Assembly: GCA_046757965.1 (NCBI GenBank) | Contig: JBHHZI010000048.1 | Span: forward strand, 1-20,382 | Direction: 5' to 3' | Origin: JBHHZI01 sp046757965 | GTDB taxonomy: Bacteria > Acidobacteriota > Polarisedimenticolia > SMYD01 | Length of the DNA: 20,382 nucleotides | Shown: positions 8,604-16,711 of the stretch, in pieces | Layout: every line of letters begins with the position of its first letter | Numbering within the stretch: position 1 is the first letter of the stretch | Program-made: the position numbers and the translations under genes | The notes under the pieces: generated by a model | What the model was told of the DNA's origin: nothing | What the model saw: only the letters and a program-made list of their open reading frames with translations | Database searches by the model: none

Positions 8604-10163
8604 TCAGGAGAAGGACGGGCCCATCAGGCCGCGGTCGCCCCCGGCCAGGGTGTGCACGACCTCCTCGTCGAACAGACCGGCGAGGTCGCGGTTGAAGCGG
8701 TCCATGAACGCCTCCCGGGAGCGGTCGATCGGAACCCGGAGCCGGCGGTGCAGATCGCGATGCTTCCGGCCGGCGGTCACCGCGGCCTCGTTGTACAGGA
8801 CGATCTCGGAGACCAGGAGGCGGGCGAACCGCGCGGCGTCGGGATGCTGGTCGCCAGCAGTCGCCGGTGCTCTCGCCGGCGGCGCGACCGGCGGCGGATC
8901 GTCCAGCGTCACCGGCCCGGCGGTGGCCTCCGGGGAACCGGCCGGTTCCGTCACCGGAGCGGTCCCGGCCACCGGCGGTGACGGCGCCGGGCTCACCGGC
9001 GGCGTGTCGAGCATGGGGGCGTCCGGGAGCGAGGCGGCGGGGGTCGCGGACAGCGGTGCCGGCGCCAGGCCGTCATCCAGGTCGACCGGTGTGGAGAACG
9101 GCAGGTCAGGCTCCGGCTCGACAGCGGGAGCCAGCGGCAGCTCATCTTCCGGGGGGAGTATCGAGGCCAAGGGCAGCTCATCTTCCGGGGAGGGCATCGA
9201 GGCCAGGGGCAGTTCGTCGCCAGGGCCGGCCACCGGCGTGACGGGCAGGGCGATCTCCGCCTCGCCCGGGCCTGCCGCGGCCATGCCGGTGTCCGTGCCG
9301 GCCCCGGGAAGCGGCGGGTTCGGGTCTGCATCGGCCTGCCAGACCGGCAGCGTCGTCTCCTCGATACCGGGGCCCTCGATGTCCGGCAGGTCGATCGGCG
9401 CCGGCTCCCTCGCCGCCGGCCCGTCGTCGGCCACCGCCGGCGCCACGGAGGGCAAGTCGTGGTGGTCCGTCGAGGCGGCCGTGACCGGTTGCCGGGTTGC
9501 CGGCATCGTCCGGCTCGCGTCGACCGGCCCGGCCGGGCAGGACATGTGGCGCAGGCGGTCGAGGAACAGACCCGCCATGGAGGTCAGGATCTCGATGGCC
9601 TCGGGATGGATCGGTCCGGCGGTCTCACCCGTGCCCGAGTCGGCGTAGATGATCGCCACGGTGCGCGGTCCCACGCACACCGGCGCCAGGCAGACGTGCG
9701 CCGGCGGGCCGGCCGCGCTCCACGGGGCCAGGACGGTCCCGGCCAGGGCCTGCCCCGGGAGGTGCTGGGTGACCAGCAGGGCGCGCGCGAGCGGTCCGTC
9801 GGGCTCGGGAGTGGCGGTGAAGGCAAGAACGTCGTCGGCGGCGTCGCCGAACCCCCTGCTGTCGTGAGCCTGCAGCTCGCCGTCACGGACGAGGAGGAGA
9901 GCCGAGCGGACCGACTGGAGCGACACCGCGTCGAGCAGACGCGTTGCCATGTCGCGCTGGCTCTGCGACGCGAGGATCCGGGAGACCGATTCCTTCAGCC
10001 GCACCAGCGTGGCGGCGAGATCCTCGGGCGGTTCCGGGTCCGGCGGTTCCGGCGCCGCGATCTCGTCCAGAAAGCGCCGGAAATCGTTCTTGAGGTTCCG
10101 GATGTGATCTTCGATCAGTTCCTCGAGCTGACTCTCCCAGCCCGTCTGTGTCGTCGGTTCCAC
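8604..10163 (-). CDS. GAF-like domain protein with long acidic/Pro-rich linker and conserved C-terminal helical tail
   Basis: The 519-residue product has three parts. Residues about 1-205 are helical then GAF-like: LEELIEDHIRNLKNDFRRFL, a Pro/Glu spacer, SQRDMATRLLDAVS, SALLLVRDGELQAHDSRGFG, CLAPVCVGPRTVAIIYADSG and EAIEILTSMAGLFLDRLRHM, the usual GAF end helix. Residues about 206-430 are low-complexity, Pro, Asp, Glu and Ala rich, with repeated EDELPLAS blocks. Residues about 436-519 are helical, with ARFARLLVSEIVLYNEAAV and RVPIDRSREAFMDRF, a tail I associate from memory with uncharacterised Acidobacteriota and deltaproteobacterial proteins. No transmembrane segment or enzyme domain is visible; a cytoplasmic sensor or scaffold role is inference. 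The start is GTG 10163 with GGGAGG five bases upstream, served by a good promoter. It is divergent from lpxC. Confidence 0.8.
   Translation of the reverse strand: MEPTTQTGWESQLEELIEDHIRNLKNDFRRFLDEIAAPEPPDPEPPEDLAATLVRLKESVSRILASQSQRDMATRLLDAVSLQSVRSALLLVRDGELQAHDSRGFGDAADDVLAFTATPEPDGPLARALLVTQHLPGQALAGTVLAPWSAAGPPAHVCLAPVCVGPRTVAIIYADSGTGETAGPIHPEAIEILTSMAGLFLDRLRHMSCPAGPVDASRTMPATRQPVTAASTDHHDLPSVAPAVADDGPAAREPAPIDLPDIEGPGIEETTLPVWQADADPNPPLPGAGTDTGMAAAGPGEAEIALPVTPVAGPGDELPLASMPSPEDELPLASILPPEDELPLAPAVEPEPDLPFSTPVDLDDGLAPAPLSATPAASLPDAPMLDTPPVSPAPSPPVAGTAPVTEPAGSPEATAGPVTLDDPPPVAPPARAPATAGDQHPDAARFARLLVSEIVLYNEAAVTAGRKHRDLHRRLRVPIDRSREAFMDRFNRDLAGLFDEEVVHTLAGGDRGLMGPSFS
9130..9222 (-). 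repeat. 36-bp coding tandem repeat in the GAF-protein linker
   Basis: Units at 9130-9165 and 9166-9201 are nearly identical, and a partial third runs to about 9222. Each encodes a 12-residue acidic/proline block centred on EDELPLAS, and further degenerate copies (DELPLAP, DLPF) follow in the protein. The repeat is in frame, so copy-number change would only alter linker length. Confidence 0.75.
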
Positions 10164-10189
10164 CGCTTCCTCCCTGGGGATGCAGGTCG

Positions 10190-10218
10190 AATATAAGGTC
10201 GCGTTTCACCCGGCGCAA
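10190..10218 (-). promoter_or_regulatory. Promoter of the GAF-protein gene
   Basis: On the minus strand TTGCGC (10218-10213), exactly 17 bases and TATATT (10195-10190) are followed by a start point near 10183 and a leader of about 20 bases holding the GGGAGG ribosome site. The remaining bases up to lpxC (10219-10449) contain an isolated TTGACA at 10377-10382 on the plus strand without a convincing -10, and otherwise nothing I recognise. Confidence 0.55.
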
Positions 10219-10449
10219 AACATGGTGGAGTCCGTCCGGGCGGACCTCGCGTGGCCCTCTCATCCGGCCTCTTCGGTGTCGCGCCAGCGATACAGATCCT
10301 GTTGCGCGACGTCCACACAACCGGGCGTCCGTGCAGACAGCCGTCCGTCCCCGCCTCGAACCGGGGAGCGAACTCGTTGACATGGATGAAGTTGTCATTG
10401 CAGAGGGAACGGACGTTCGCTGGCACGTATCGTGCTGAGAATCGACTCG

Positions 10450-11355
10450 ATGTCGCGTCGAACCACCATCGCCCGCTCCCTGGAGACACGGGGCACCGGC
10501 CTCCATTCGGGGAAGCGGATCCGTCTCCGACTGGAGCCGGCCGCGCCGGGCGCCGGCCTGGTGTTCGTGAGGACCGACCGGGACGGGGTCGAGATCCCCG
10601 CCACCGTCGATCACCTGGCCGATCTCGCGTATGCGACCACCGTGGCCGCCGCTGGCGTCTCGGTGGGCACCGTGGAGCATCTGCTCTCGGCGGTGGCCGG
10701 CCTGGGAATCGACGACCTGCGTATCCTCGTGGATGCCCCGGAGGTGCCGGCGCTGGATGGCAGTGCCCGGGGGTTCGTCTCCCTGCTCGCCGATGCCGGG
10801 CGGGTCCGCACCCCCCATGCCCGGGATGTCCTGCGTATCCTGAGGTCCGTGAGTGTCCGGGACGGCGAGCGCTGGATGCGTATCGACCCGGCCGACCGGT
10901 TCGAGATCCGCTACACCATCGACTTCGATCACCCCGTGATCGGCCATTCCGAGCGGCGGTTCAGTGGTGACGCCCGGGTCTACGCCCGCGAGATCGCCCC
11001 GGCCCGCACCTTCTGCCGTGTCGAGGACGTCCCGGGGCTGCGCCGGGCCGGCCTGGCGGCCGGCGGGTCGTACGACAACGCGGTCGTCGTCGGGCGCGAC
11101 GGCCTGGTGAACGGACCGCTGCGCTTTCCCGACGAGTTCGTGCGCCACAAGATTCTCGACCTGTTGGGCGATCTGGCCCTCCTGGGCGCTCCGGTGCTGG
11201 GCCGTGTCACCGCGGTGCGCGCCGGCCACGCCCTCCACGCCCGGTTGATGACGGCTCTCCTCGAGGAACGGGGCGCCTGGAGAGTGGAACCGGCCGTGCG
11301 GGTTCCCACCCGGGTGCCCGCCGTGGCGTCTCCGGCGGCCGTCGCTCCCGCCTGA
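10450..11355 (+). CDS. lpxC: LpxC, UDP-3-O-acyl-N-acetylglucosamine deacetylase
   Basis: LpxC is the zinc amidase that carries out the committed step of lipid A synthesis in the cytoplasm. The 302-residue product starts RRTTIARSLETRGTGLHSGK, matching the family N-terminus. Zinc ligands are visible in TVEHLLSA (His77) and HKILDLLGDL (His233, Asp237). The late catalytic His lies in RAGHALHARL (His260), and DGSARGF and NGPLRFPDEFVRHKILD are hallmarks. I use ATG 10450 because it fits the family start; GTG 10432 in frame would add six residues, and neither has a strong ribosome site. A GAGAAT hexamer ends just before the ATG, so the message could be almost leaderless. Its presence shows a Gram-negative, lipid A-making cell. 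It heads the plus-strand block that continues with the DUF4390 and Ntr genes. Confidence 0.94.
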   Translation: MSRRTTIARSLETRGTGLHSGKRIRLRLEPAAPGAGLVFVRTDRDGVEIPATVDHLADLAYATTVAAAGVSVGTVEHLLSAVAGLGIDDLRILVDAPEVPALDGSARGFVSLLADAGRVRTPHARDVLRILRSVSVRDGERWMRIDPADRFEIRYTIDFDHPVIGHSERRFSGDARVYAREIAPARTFCRVEDVPGLRRAGLAAGGSYDNAVVVGRDGLVNGPLRFPDEFVRHKILDLLGDLALLGAPVLGRVTAVRAGHALHARLMTALLEERGAWRVEPAVRVPTRVPAVASPAAVAPA

Positions 11356-11424
11356 TCCTGTCTCCTCCCTCCCCGCCACGGGCGGCGGATTCGCCGCGAC
11401 GAACCCCCACCGGTCGTTCCCCGG

Positions 11425-11454
11425 CAAGACTTCCGGCCGCCTGCGGGCTAGAAT
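11425..11454 (+). promoter_or_regulatory. TAGAAT promoter-like element before the DUF4390 gene
   Basis: GCTAGAAT contains a TAGAAT -10 (11449-11454, five of six consensus bases) 21 bases before GTG 11476. The -35 region (around 11425-11431, AAGAC) matches only the GAC core. The same GCTAGAAT string recurs before the PilZ gene. Confidence 0.4.
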
Positions 11455-11475
11455 CCCGCTCCGGGAGGGCAGGGC

Positions 11476-12069
11476 GTGTTCACGAATCTTCGCAAGACCT
11501 CGATCCTGCTGGCAGCCGGCCTGTCGAGCCTGATCCCGGCGACCGCTGCCGGCGCCGGGGGCCCCTCACCCGGGCCTCACATCGCCTCGCTCGATCTGAA
11601 GGCCTCGGCGGGGCAACTCGAGGTGTCCTTTCGCCTCGAGGACGCGTTCGATCGCCGCATCCTCGCCAAGCTGGATGCCGGGCTCGAGGTGATCTTCCGG
11701 CATCACATCCAGGTCCGGCGCAAGCGCACCTTCTGGTTCGACGGGAGCGTGGCCGCCAAGCAGATCGAGACCAGCGTCATCCTGGACGGGCTGACGCGCC
11801 AGTACACGCTGCGGCGCAAGATCAACGGCGGCCTGGTGGAGACCCGCACGACGCCCGACGCCGGCGAGATGCGCGAGTTCATGACGCACACCACCGGGAT
11901 TCTGCTCGACCTCCCGGAGAAGCTGCCGCTGGATGGCAAGACGGAGGTCCGCGTGCGCTCGACGCTGGAGACGAGATTCTTCCTGTTCTTCCCGTACGCT
12001 CACCAGACCGACTGGGTCCGCCTGCAGCTCAGTCCGGCGAGGGGTATCGAGGTCGGAGATGGCGACTAG
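11476..12069 (+). CDS. DUF4390-type exported protein, partner gene of ntrY
   Basis: The 197-residue product has a signal peptide (MFTNLRKTSILLAAGLSSLIP, cleavage probably after TAAGA) and a single beta-rich domain: IASLDLKASAGQLEVSFRLEDAF, a conserved FRHHIQVRRKRTFW segment, LTRQYTLRRKINGG and WVRLQLSPARGIEV. This pattern and the position immediately before an NtrY-type kinase fit DUF4390, whose genes often precede ntrYX. The function of that family is unknown; a periplasmic role connected to the NtrY sensor domain is inferred from gene order only. The start is GTG 11476, with GGGAGGGCAGGG just upstream. Its end overlaps ntrY by 11 bases, implying coupled translation. Confidence 0.85.
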   Translation: MFTNLRKTSILLAAGLSSLIPATAAGAGGPSPGPHIASLDLKASAGQLEVSFRLEDAFDRRILAKLDAGLEVIFRHHIQVRRKRTFWFDGSVAAKQIETSVILDGLTRQYTLRRKINGGLVETRTTPDAGEMREFMTHTTGILLDLPEKLPLDGKTEVRVRSTLETRFFLFFPYAHQTDWVRLQLSPARGIEVGDGD

Positions 12070-14224
12070 GTTCCGCCTGAAAGGTGAGCGGCTGCTCATC
12101 CTGGCGCTGGTCACCCTGTTCCTCTTCGTCTCGCTGGTCTATGTCCTCCTCCAGAAGGCCGAGGCCTTCTCGCCGAAGTACTTCACCAACACGGTCCTTC
12201 TCTCGGTTCTCGGATTCGTCAACGCCATCCTCATCCTGGCGCTGCTGTACTTCCTGTTTCGCAACCTGATCCGCCTGGTCGCCGATCGGCGCCGCGGCAT
12301 CCTGGGCTCCCAGTTCAAGACCAAGCTGGTGGGCATCTTCCTCGGACTGACGCTGATCCCGTCGATCCTGCTGTTCGTCGCCGCGGGAAAACTCATCGAG
12401 CACTCGATCAAGAAGTGGTTCTCGACACCGGTGGACGAGGTGGTGCGCGCCAGCCAGGATGTGGTGGACTCCACGTACCAGCGTTTTCGCGGGGAGGCGC
12501 TGCACTTCGCGCGCCGGGTGGCGGACGACGTCGCGTCGCGTCGCCTGCTCTCGTCCTCCCACCGCCGGCTGCTGCGCGATGCCATGGAGGAACGGCTCCA
12601 GGAATATCGCCTCGATCTCATCGTCGTCTCCGCCGGGGGCGAGGAACCGATCATGGTGGTCAATCCGCGCCTGTCGCTCTCCGTGGTGGCCGGTTTGCCG
12701 AACGACATCGTCGAGCGGGCGTCGAGCGGGCGACCGGCCGACCGCATCGACGAGATCGGCACCGGGCGCATCGTCCGGGCGGCCGTGCCGGTGCCCTCCA
12801 CCCTGGCCCGCGGCAGCCCGGCGGCCGTGGTCTCCGTCGGCTACGAGGTGCCCGTGCGGGTCGCCGATCTGACCCAGCGCATGGCCCGGGCGGCGGAGGA
12901 TTATCGACAGACCAAGGCGCTGGAGAGTCCGATCCAGCGCTCCTACTATCTGGTCCTCATCCTGGTGACCGTGCTGGTGGTGTTCTCCACCGTCTGGGTC
13001 GGTCTGGCCCTGGCCCGGCGCATCACCGTGCCGATCCAGCTTCTGGCGGAGGGAACGCGGGAGATCTCCGCCGGGCATCTCGACTACCGTGTCGACATCG
13101 ACGCCGATGACGAGATCGGCATCCTGGTCGATTCGTTCAACCAGATGACGCGGGATCTACGCACCTCGACCAGGGAGCTGGAGGAGCGGCGTCGCTACAT
13201 CGAGACGTTGCTGGAGAACATCACCCCGGGTGTGGTCTCCCTCGATAGAACGGGCCGGGTGACCACCATCAACCGCTCCGCCTGCGGCCTTCTGGATATC
13301 GCCGGCGCCGGCCCGGTGCACGCCCTGCCGGTCTCGGACCTGCTGTCTCGCCCGCGACACGAGGAACTGAGGGACCTGGTCACCGCGGCCCTGGCCGATG
13401 CCGAACCGGTTCTCGAGCGGCGTCTGAGCATCCTGTCCGCCGGCCGGACCCTGACGTTGAGTGTGACGCTCACGCCGCTGCGCGACGTGGATGGGGCCTC
13501 GCTCGGCCTGATCGTCGTGCTGGAGGATGTCACGCGGCTGCTGCGCGCCGAGAAGGTCGCCGCCTGGCAGGATGTGGCCCGGCGGCTGGCCCACGAGATC
13601 AAGAACCCGCTCACACCGATCCAGCTCTCCGCGCAGCGCATCGCGAAGAAGTTCGCCGAGGGGAGTCCCGACCTGGGCCAGGCGGTCGAGGAGGGAACCG
13701 AGGCCATCGTGGAGGAGGTCAACGCCCTCAAGCGCCTGGTGAACGAGTTCTCCCGCTTCGCCCGCCTGCCCAGCGTCAATCGCCGGCCTGTCAATCCCCA
13801 TCACATCATCGATCAGACCATCGCGCTCTACGATGGTTCCCACAGGGGTCTCACCTTCGTCCGCGACTACGGCGCCAACGGCGACCTGGTGCAGATCGAT
13901 CCCGAGCAGATGAAGCGCGTGTGCATGAATCTGTTCGACAATGCCATCGAGGCGATGCAGGGGAGTGGCACCATCACCGTGGCCACGCGCAACCTCCCGC
14001 GACACCAGGGTTTCGAGCTGGAGGTGCGCGACGAGGGGCCGGGGGTTCCGGAAGCCGACCGGGCCCACCTCTTCGAACCGTATTTCTCCACCAAGGCCGG
14101 GGGCACCGGCCTTGGCCTGGCGATCGTCAGCCGCATCATCGCCGACCACGACGGCAGCGTCCGCTGCGAGAGCCAGGTTCCGGGCGGCAGCCGGTTCATC
14201 ATCGAACTCCCGGCGCAGGCCTGA
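12059..14224 (+). CDS. ntrY: NtrY-type membrane sensor histidine kinase
   Basis: This 721-residue inner-membrane kinase has three N-terminal transmembrane helices (about 11-31, 44-68, 88-110), a periplasmic region of about 185 residues, a fourth helix (about 296-317), a HAMP domain (about 318-372), a PAS domain (about 380-490) and a kinase core. The phospho-acceptor is His512 in AHEIKNPLTPIQLSAQRI. The ATP-binding boxes are NLFDNAIEAM (from Asn624), DEGPGVP and GGTGLGLAIVSRII. The multi-helix N-terminus and the HEIKNPLTPIQLSA wording are typical of NtrY. It is expected to phosphorylate the response regulator encoded 21 bases downstream. The signal sensed is unknown; in other bacteria NtrYX has been linked to nitrogen, redox and envelope control. 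The ATG 12059 start gives the proper membrane N-terminus; the open frame upstream is the shadow of the DUF4390 gene. Confidence 0.93.
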   Translation: MATRFRLKGERLLILALVTLFLFVSLVYVLLQKAEAFSPKYFTNTVLLSVLGFVNAILILALLYFLFRNLIRLVADRRRGILGSQFKTKLVGIFLGLTLIPSILLFVAAGKLIEHSIKKWFSTPVDEVVRASQDVVDSTYQRFRGEALHFARRVADDVASRRLLSSSHRRLLRDAMEERLQEYRLDLIVVSAGGEEPIMVVNPRLSLSVVAGLPNDIVERASSGRPADRIDEIGTGRIVRAAVPVPSTLARGSPAAVVSVGYEVPVRVADLTQRMARAAEDYRQTKALESPIQRSYYLVLILVTVLVVFSTVWVGLALARRITVPIQLLAEGTREISAGHLDYRVDIDADDEIGILVDSFNQMTRDLRTSTRELEERRRYIETLLENITPGVVSLDRTGRVTTINRSACGLLDIAGAGPVHALPVSDLLSRPRHEELRDLVTAALADAEPVLERRLSILSAGRTLTLSVTLTPLRDVDGASLGLIVVLEDVTRLLRAEKVAAWQDVARRLAHEIKNPLTPIQLSAQRIAKKFAEGSPDLGQAVEEGTEAIVEEVNALKRLVNEFSRFARLPSVNRRPVNPHHIIDQTIALYDGSHRGLTFVRDYGANGDLVQIDPEQMKRVCMNLFDNAIEAMQGSGTITVATRNLPRHQGFELEVRDEGPGVPEADRAHLFEPYFSTKAGGTGLGLAIVSRIIADHDGSVRCESQVPGGSRFIIELPAQA

Positions 14225-14245
14225 CGGTCACCGGGCGGAGAAGCC

Positions 14246-15628
14246 ATGTCCCGACACACGATACTGGTCGTCGACGATGAGGCCGGCGTGCGGACCACCC
14301 TGTCGGGGGTGCTCGCCGACGACGGGTTCCATGTCGTGCTGGCCGACGGGGCGGACGCGGCCATGGAGAGCATCCGGACCGACCCGCCGGCGGTCGTGCT
14401 TCTCGACGTCTGGATGCCCGGCAAGGACGGCCTGGCGATCCTGCCGGAGATCCGGGCGGCCGCTCCCACCGCCGTGGTGGTGATGATCTCCGGACACGGC
14501 ACCATCGAGACCGCCATCAAGGCCACCCGTCTGGGAGCCTTCGACTTCGTCGAGAAGCCGCTCTCCCTCGAGAAGATTCTCGTCACGGTGCGCAACGCCG
14601 TGCGGCAGAGCCGGCTCCTGGTCAAGCAGCGGATCCTGTCCCGCCAGCTCGCCGGCGACGAGGAGCTGATCGGCGAGCATGCCCAGATCCGCGCCCTGCG
14701 GAAGCAGATCCTGCGGGCGGCCCCGTCGGCGGCGCGGGTGCTGATCTACGGCGAGAACGGCACCGGCAAGGAACTCGTCGCCCGGATGATTCATCGCCAC
14801 TCGCCGCGTGCCGGCGAGGCGTTCATCGATGTCAACTGCGCCGCCATTCCCGAGGAACTGATCGAGTCGGAGCTGTTCGGCCATGTGCGGGGGGCGTTCA
14901 CCGGCGCGACGGAGACCAAGAAGGGCAAGTTCGAGCTGGCGGATGACGGCACGCTGTTTCTCGATGAGGTGGCGGACATGAGCCTGAAGGTCCAGGCCAA
15001 GGTCCTGCGCGTGCTCCAGGAGCAGACCTTCGAGCCCGTGGGAGGGTCGCGCCGCGTCACGGTGGACGTGCGCGTCATCGCCGCCACCAACAAGGATCTG
15101 GAACAGGAGATCCAGGAGGGACGGTTCCGCGAGGACCTGTACTTCCGGTTGAACGTCCTGCCGATCGTCGTGCCGCCGCTGCGGACGCGGGGGGATGACG
15201 TCCTGCGGCTGGCGCGTCACTTCGCGGCGCAGTTCGCCAGCCGGTATGGCAAGGCGCCCAAGGAGTTCACCCCGGCCGCCGCTTCGGCCCTGTGCGACTA
15301 CCGCTGGCCGGGCAACGTCCGCGAGGTGCGCAACTTCGTCGAGCGGGTCGCGATCCTGGTGGAGACCGATGTCGTCGATCTGGCCGACCTGCCGGCGGTC
15401 GTGCGCGGGCGGCACCCTGATACCGTCCTGTCGCTGCCGGACTACGCCAGTCTCCGGGAGGCCCGGGAGGACATCGAGCGCCGCTTCATCATGAAGAAGA
15501 TCGACGAGACGGGCGGTAACGTGTCTCGCGCGGCCGAGCTTCTCGGCGTGGAACGCTCCAGCCTCTACCGCAAGATGAAGCAGTACGGCATCCGGGGCGA
15601 GGAGACCGGCGCCTCCGGCGGCGGGTGA
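14246..15628 (+). CDS. ntrX: NtrX-type sigma-54-dependent response regulator
   Basis: The 460-residue activator has a receiver domain (1-120) with acidic pocket VVDDE (8-12), phospho-acceptor Asp54 in VLLDVWMPG and Lys104 in FVEKPL. An AAA+ domain (about 140-375) carries Walker A GENGTGKE (169-176), the sigma-54-contacting GAFTGA (216-221), Walker B GTLFLDEV (235-242), the ATNKDLEQEI switch region and WPGNVREVRN. The C-terminus has a Fis-type helix-turn-helix (GGNVSRAAELLGVERSSLYRKMKQYGI). All residues for phosphorylation and sigma-54 activation are present, so the genome should encode RpoN. ATG 14246 follows GGCGGAGAAG. It is the cognate partner of the kinase just upstream. NtrX is chosen over NtrC because of the NtrY partner. 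Confidence 0.92.
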   Translation: MSRHTILVVDDEAGVRTTLSGVLADDGFHVVLADGADAAMESIRTDPPAVVLLDVWMPGKDGLAILPEIRAAAPTAVVVMISGHGTIETAIKATRLGAFDFVEKPLSLEKILVTVRNAVRQSRLLVKQRILSRQLAGDEELIGEHAQIRALRKQILRAAPSAARVLIYGENGTGKELVARMIHRHSPRAGEAFIDVNCAAIPEELIESELFGHVRGAFTGATETKKGKFELADDGTLFLDEVADMSLKVQAKVLRVLQEQTFEPVGGSRRVTVDVRVIAATNKDLEQEIQEGRFREDLYFRLNVLPIVVPPLRTRGDDVLRLARHFAAQFASRYGKAPKEFTPAAASALCDYRWPGNVREVRNFVERVAILVETDVVDLADLPAVVRGRHPDTVLSLPDYASLREAREDIERRFIMKKIDETGGNVSRAAELLGVERSSLYRKMKQYGIRGEETGASGGG

Positions 15629-15662
15629 GACGGCCTCGGCTGCCGGAGCAACCGCCGGCAGC

Positions 15663-15668
15663 TAGAAT
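15663..15668 (+). promoter_or_regulatory. TAGAAT element directly before the PilZ-protein start
   Basis: GCTAGAATGG places a TAGAAT -10 ten bases before ATG 15679, so a transcript from it would have a leader of only about four bases. No convincing -35 is present (CTGCCG at the right distance). The resemblance to the element before the DUF4390 gene suggests a real motif. Confidence 0.35.
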
Positions 15669-15678
15669 GGCGGGCGCC

Positions 15679-16491
15679 ATGTCCGTTCCCAGTCCCTCAG
15701 GGCCAGCAGGCGATCTCGTGGACCGTCCGGTGCGCGTGGTCTTTCCCGTGCGGGTGGAGTTTGCCGGCAGTTCCTTCCAGATCCGCGAGTTCACCGCCAA
15801 CCTCAGTGTCGCCGGCGCCTTCATCGCCACCACCGCGCCGCCCGCCCTGGGCAGTTCCGGTCGCCTGACCTTCCGGCACTCCCGCTGGGAGCACCCCTTC
15901 ACCGTCGCGGCCGAGGTGGTCCGGGTGGTCGGTGCCGATGCGGCCACCAAGGAGTGTCCCGCCGGCATCGCCGTGCGATTCATGCACATCAAGGCCGGCG
16001 CGGCCGAGCAGCTCCGCCGGCTGGTGGCGGGCTTGCACGAAGGGTCGGTCGCCGAGGCCATCCGTCGCACGGTGCGCGACGGCAACCGCCCGCTCCTCGA
16101 CGAACTGCGCCGGTGCCCCGCCGATCAGAAGGTCATCTTCGCCATGGCGGCCCGGGGTCCGGAGCTGGACGCCGTGATCCGGGAGGGCAACCCGGCTGCG
16201 GTCAGCCGGCTGCTGGACAATCCACGCCTGGAGAAGAAACACTTGCGTCTCATCCTGAAGGACACCCGGACGCCGGTGCGGTTGCTCTTGCTGATCCTGC
16301 GCAACGCCGCGTGGCTGGCCGACGAGGAGACGCGGCTCCTCCTGTGCCGCCACCCGCTGACCCCCCTGCCCCATGTCCTGCGCTTCCTGGGGACGCTCTC
16401 CACCCCGCGGGTCAGGGAGCTGGCCAACCTGGCCATCCTCCGCCAGGCCATCCGCGCCGCGGCCAGGCAACTCCTGAGCACGCGCCGGTGA
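15679..16491 (+). CDS. PilZ-domain protein with C-terminal helical repeat-like region
   Basis: The 270-residue product begins with a PilZ-like beta barrel (about residues 14-115): DRPVRVVFPVRVEFAGSS, then ANLSVAGAFIAT matching the [D/N]xSxxG cyclic-di-GMP motif, HPFTVAAEVVRV and CPAGIAVRFMHI. The basic RxxxR half of the motif is not exact; several Arg occur in RPVRVVFPVR but with other spacing, so c-di-GMP binding is plausible, not proven. Residues about 120-270 are all-helical, Leu/Arg-rich (DAVIREGNPAAVSRLLDNP, KKHLRLILKDTRTPVRLLLL), resembling HEAT-like repeats. It follows ntrX closely and may share its transcript. ATG 15679 is preferred; GTG 15625 overlapping the ntrX stop and ATG 15667 are in-frame alternatives, and none has a strong ribosome site. 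Confidence 0.8.
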   Translation: MSVPSPSGPAGDLVDRPVRVVFPVRVEFAGSSFQIREFTANLSVAGAFIATTAPPALGSSGRLTFRHSRWEHPFTVAAEVVRVVGADAATKECPAGIAVRFMHIKAGAAEQLRRLVAGLHEGSVAEAIRRTVRDGNRPLLDELRRCPADQKVIFAMAARGPELDAVIREGNPAAVSRLLDNPRLEKKHLRLILKDTRTPVRLLLLILRNAAWLADEETRLLLCRHPLTPLPHVLRFLGTLSTPRVRELANLAILRQAIRAAARQLLSTRR

Positions 16492-16711
16492 GGCGCGTGC
16501 CGCAGAGAGCCCACCCACGCCGCGCCCGGTCCTTGATGCCGTGAGCCGGGGCCACCAAGAAGCGCGCGCCGTCGAGCGAGGGAAGCGCTGTCGCGGCCAG
16601 CCCTGCGCCGTGTGCGGGTAGAATCGACAGCAGGATGTTGCGAGGTGGCCGTCAGGAAACGATGGCTACCGGCTGCCCGGACAAGGCGCTGGACCCGGGA
16701 GGAAACCGGAC

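Noticed and set aside
11384..11405. GCGGCG-GATT-CGCCGC hairpin after lpxC as a terminator
   Set aside because: The stem is short, no T-run follows and the next gene is co-directional; this is expected by chance in such GC-rich DNA.
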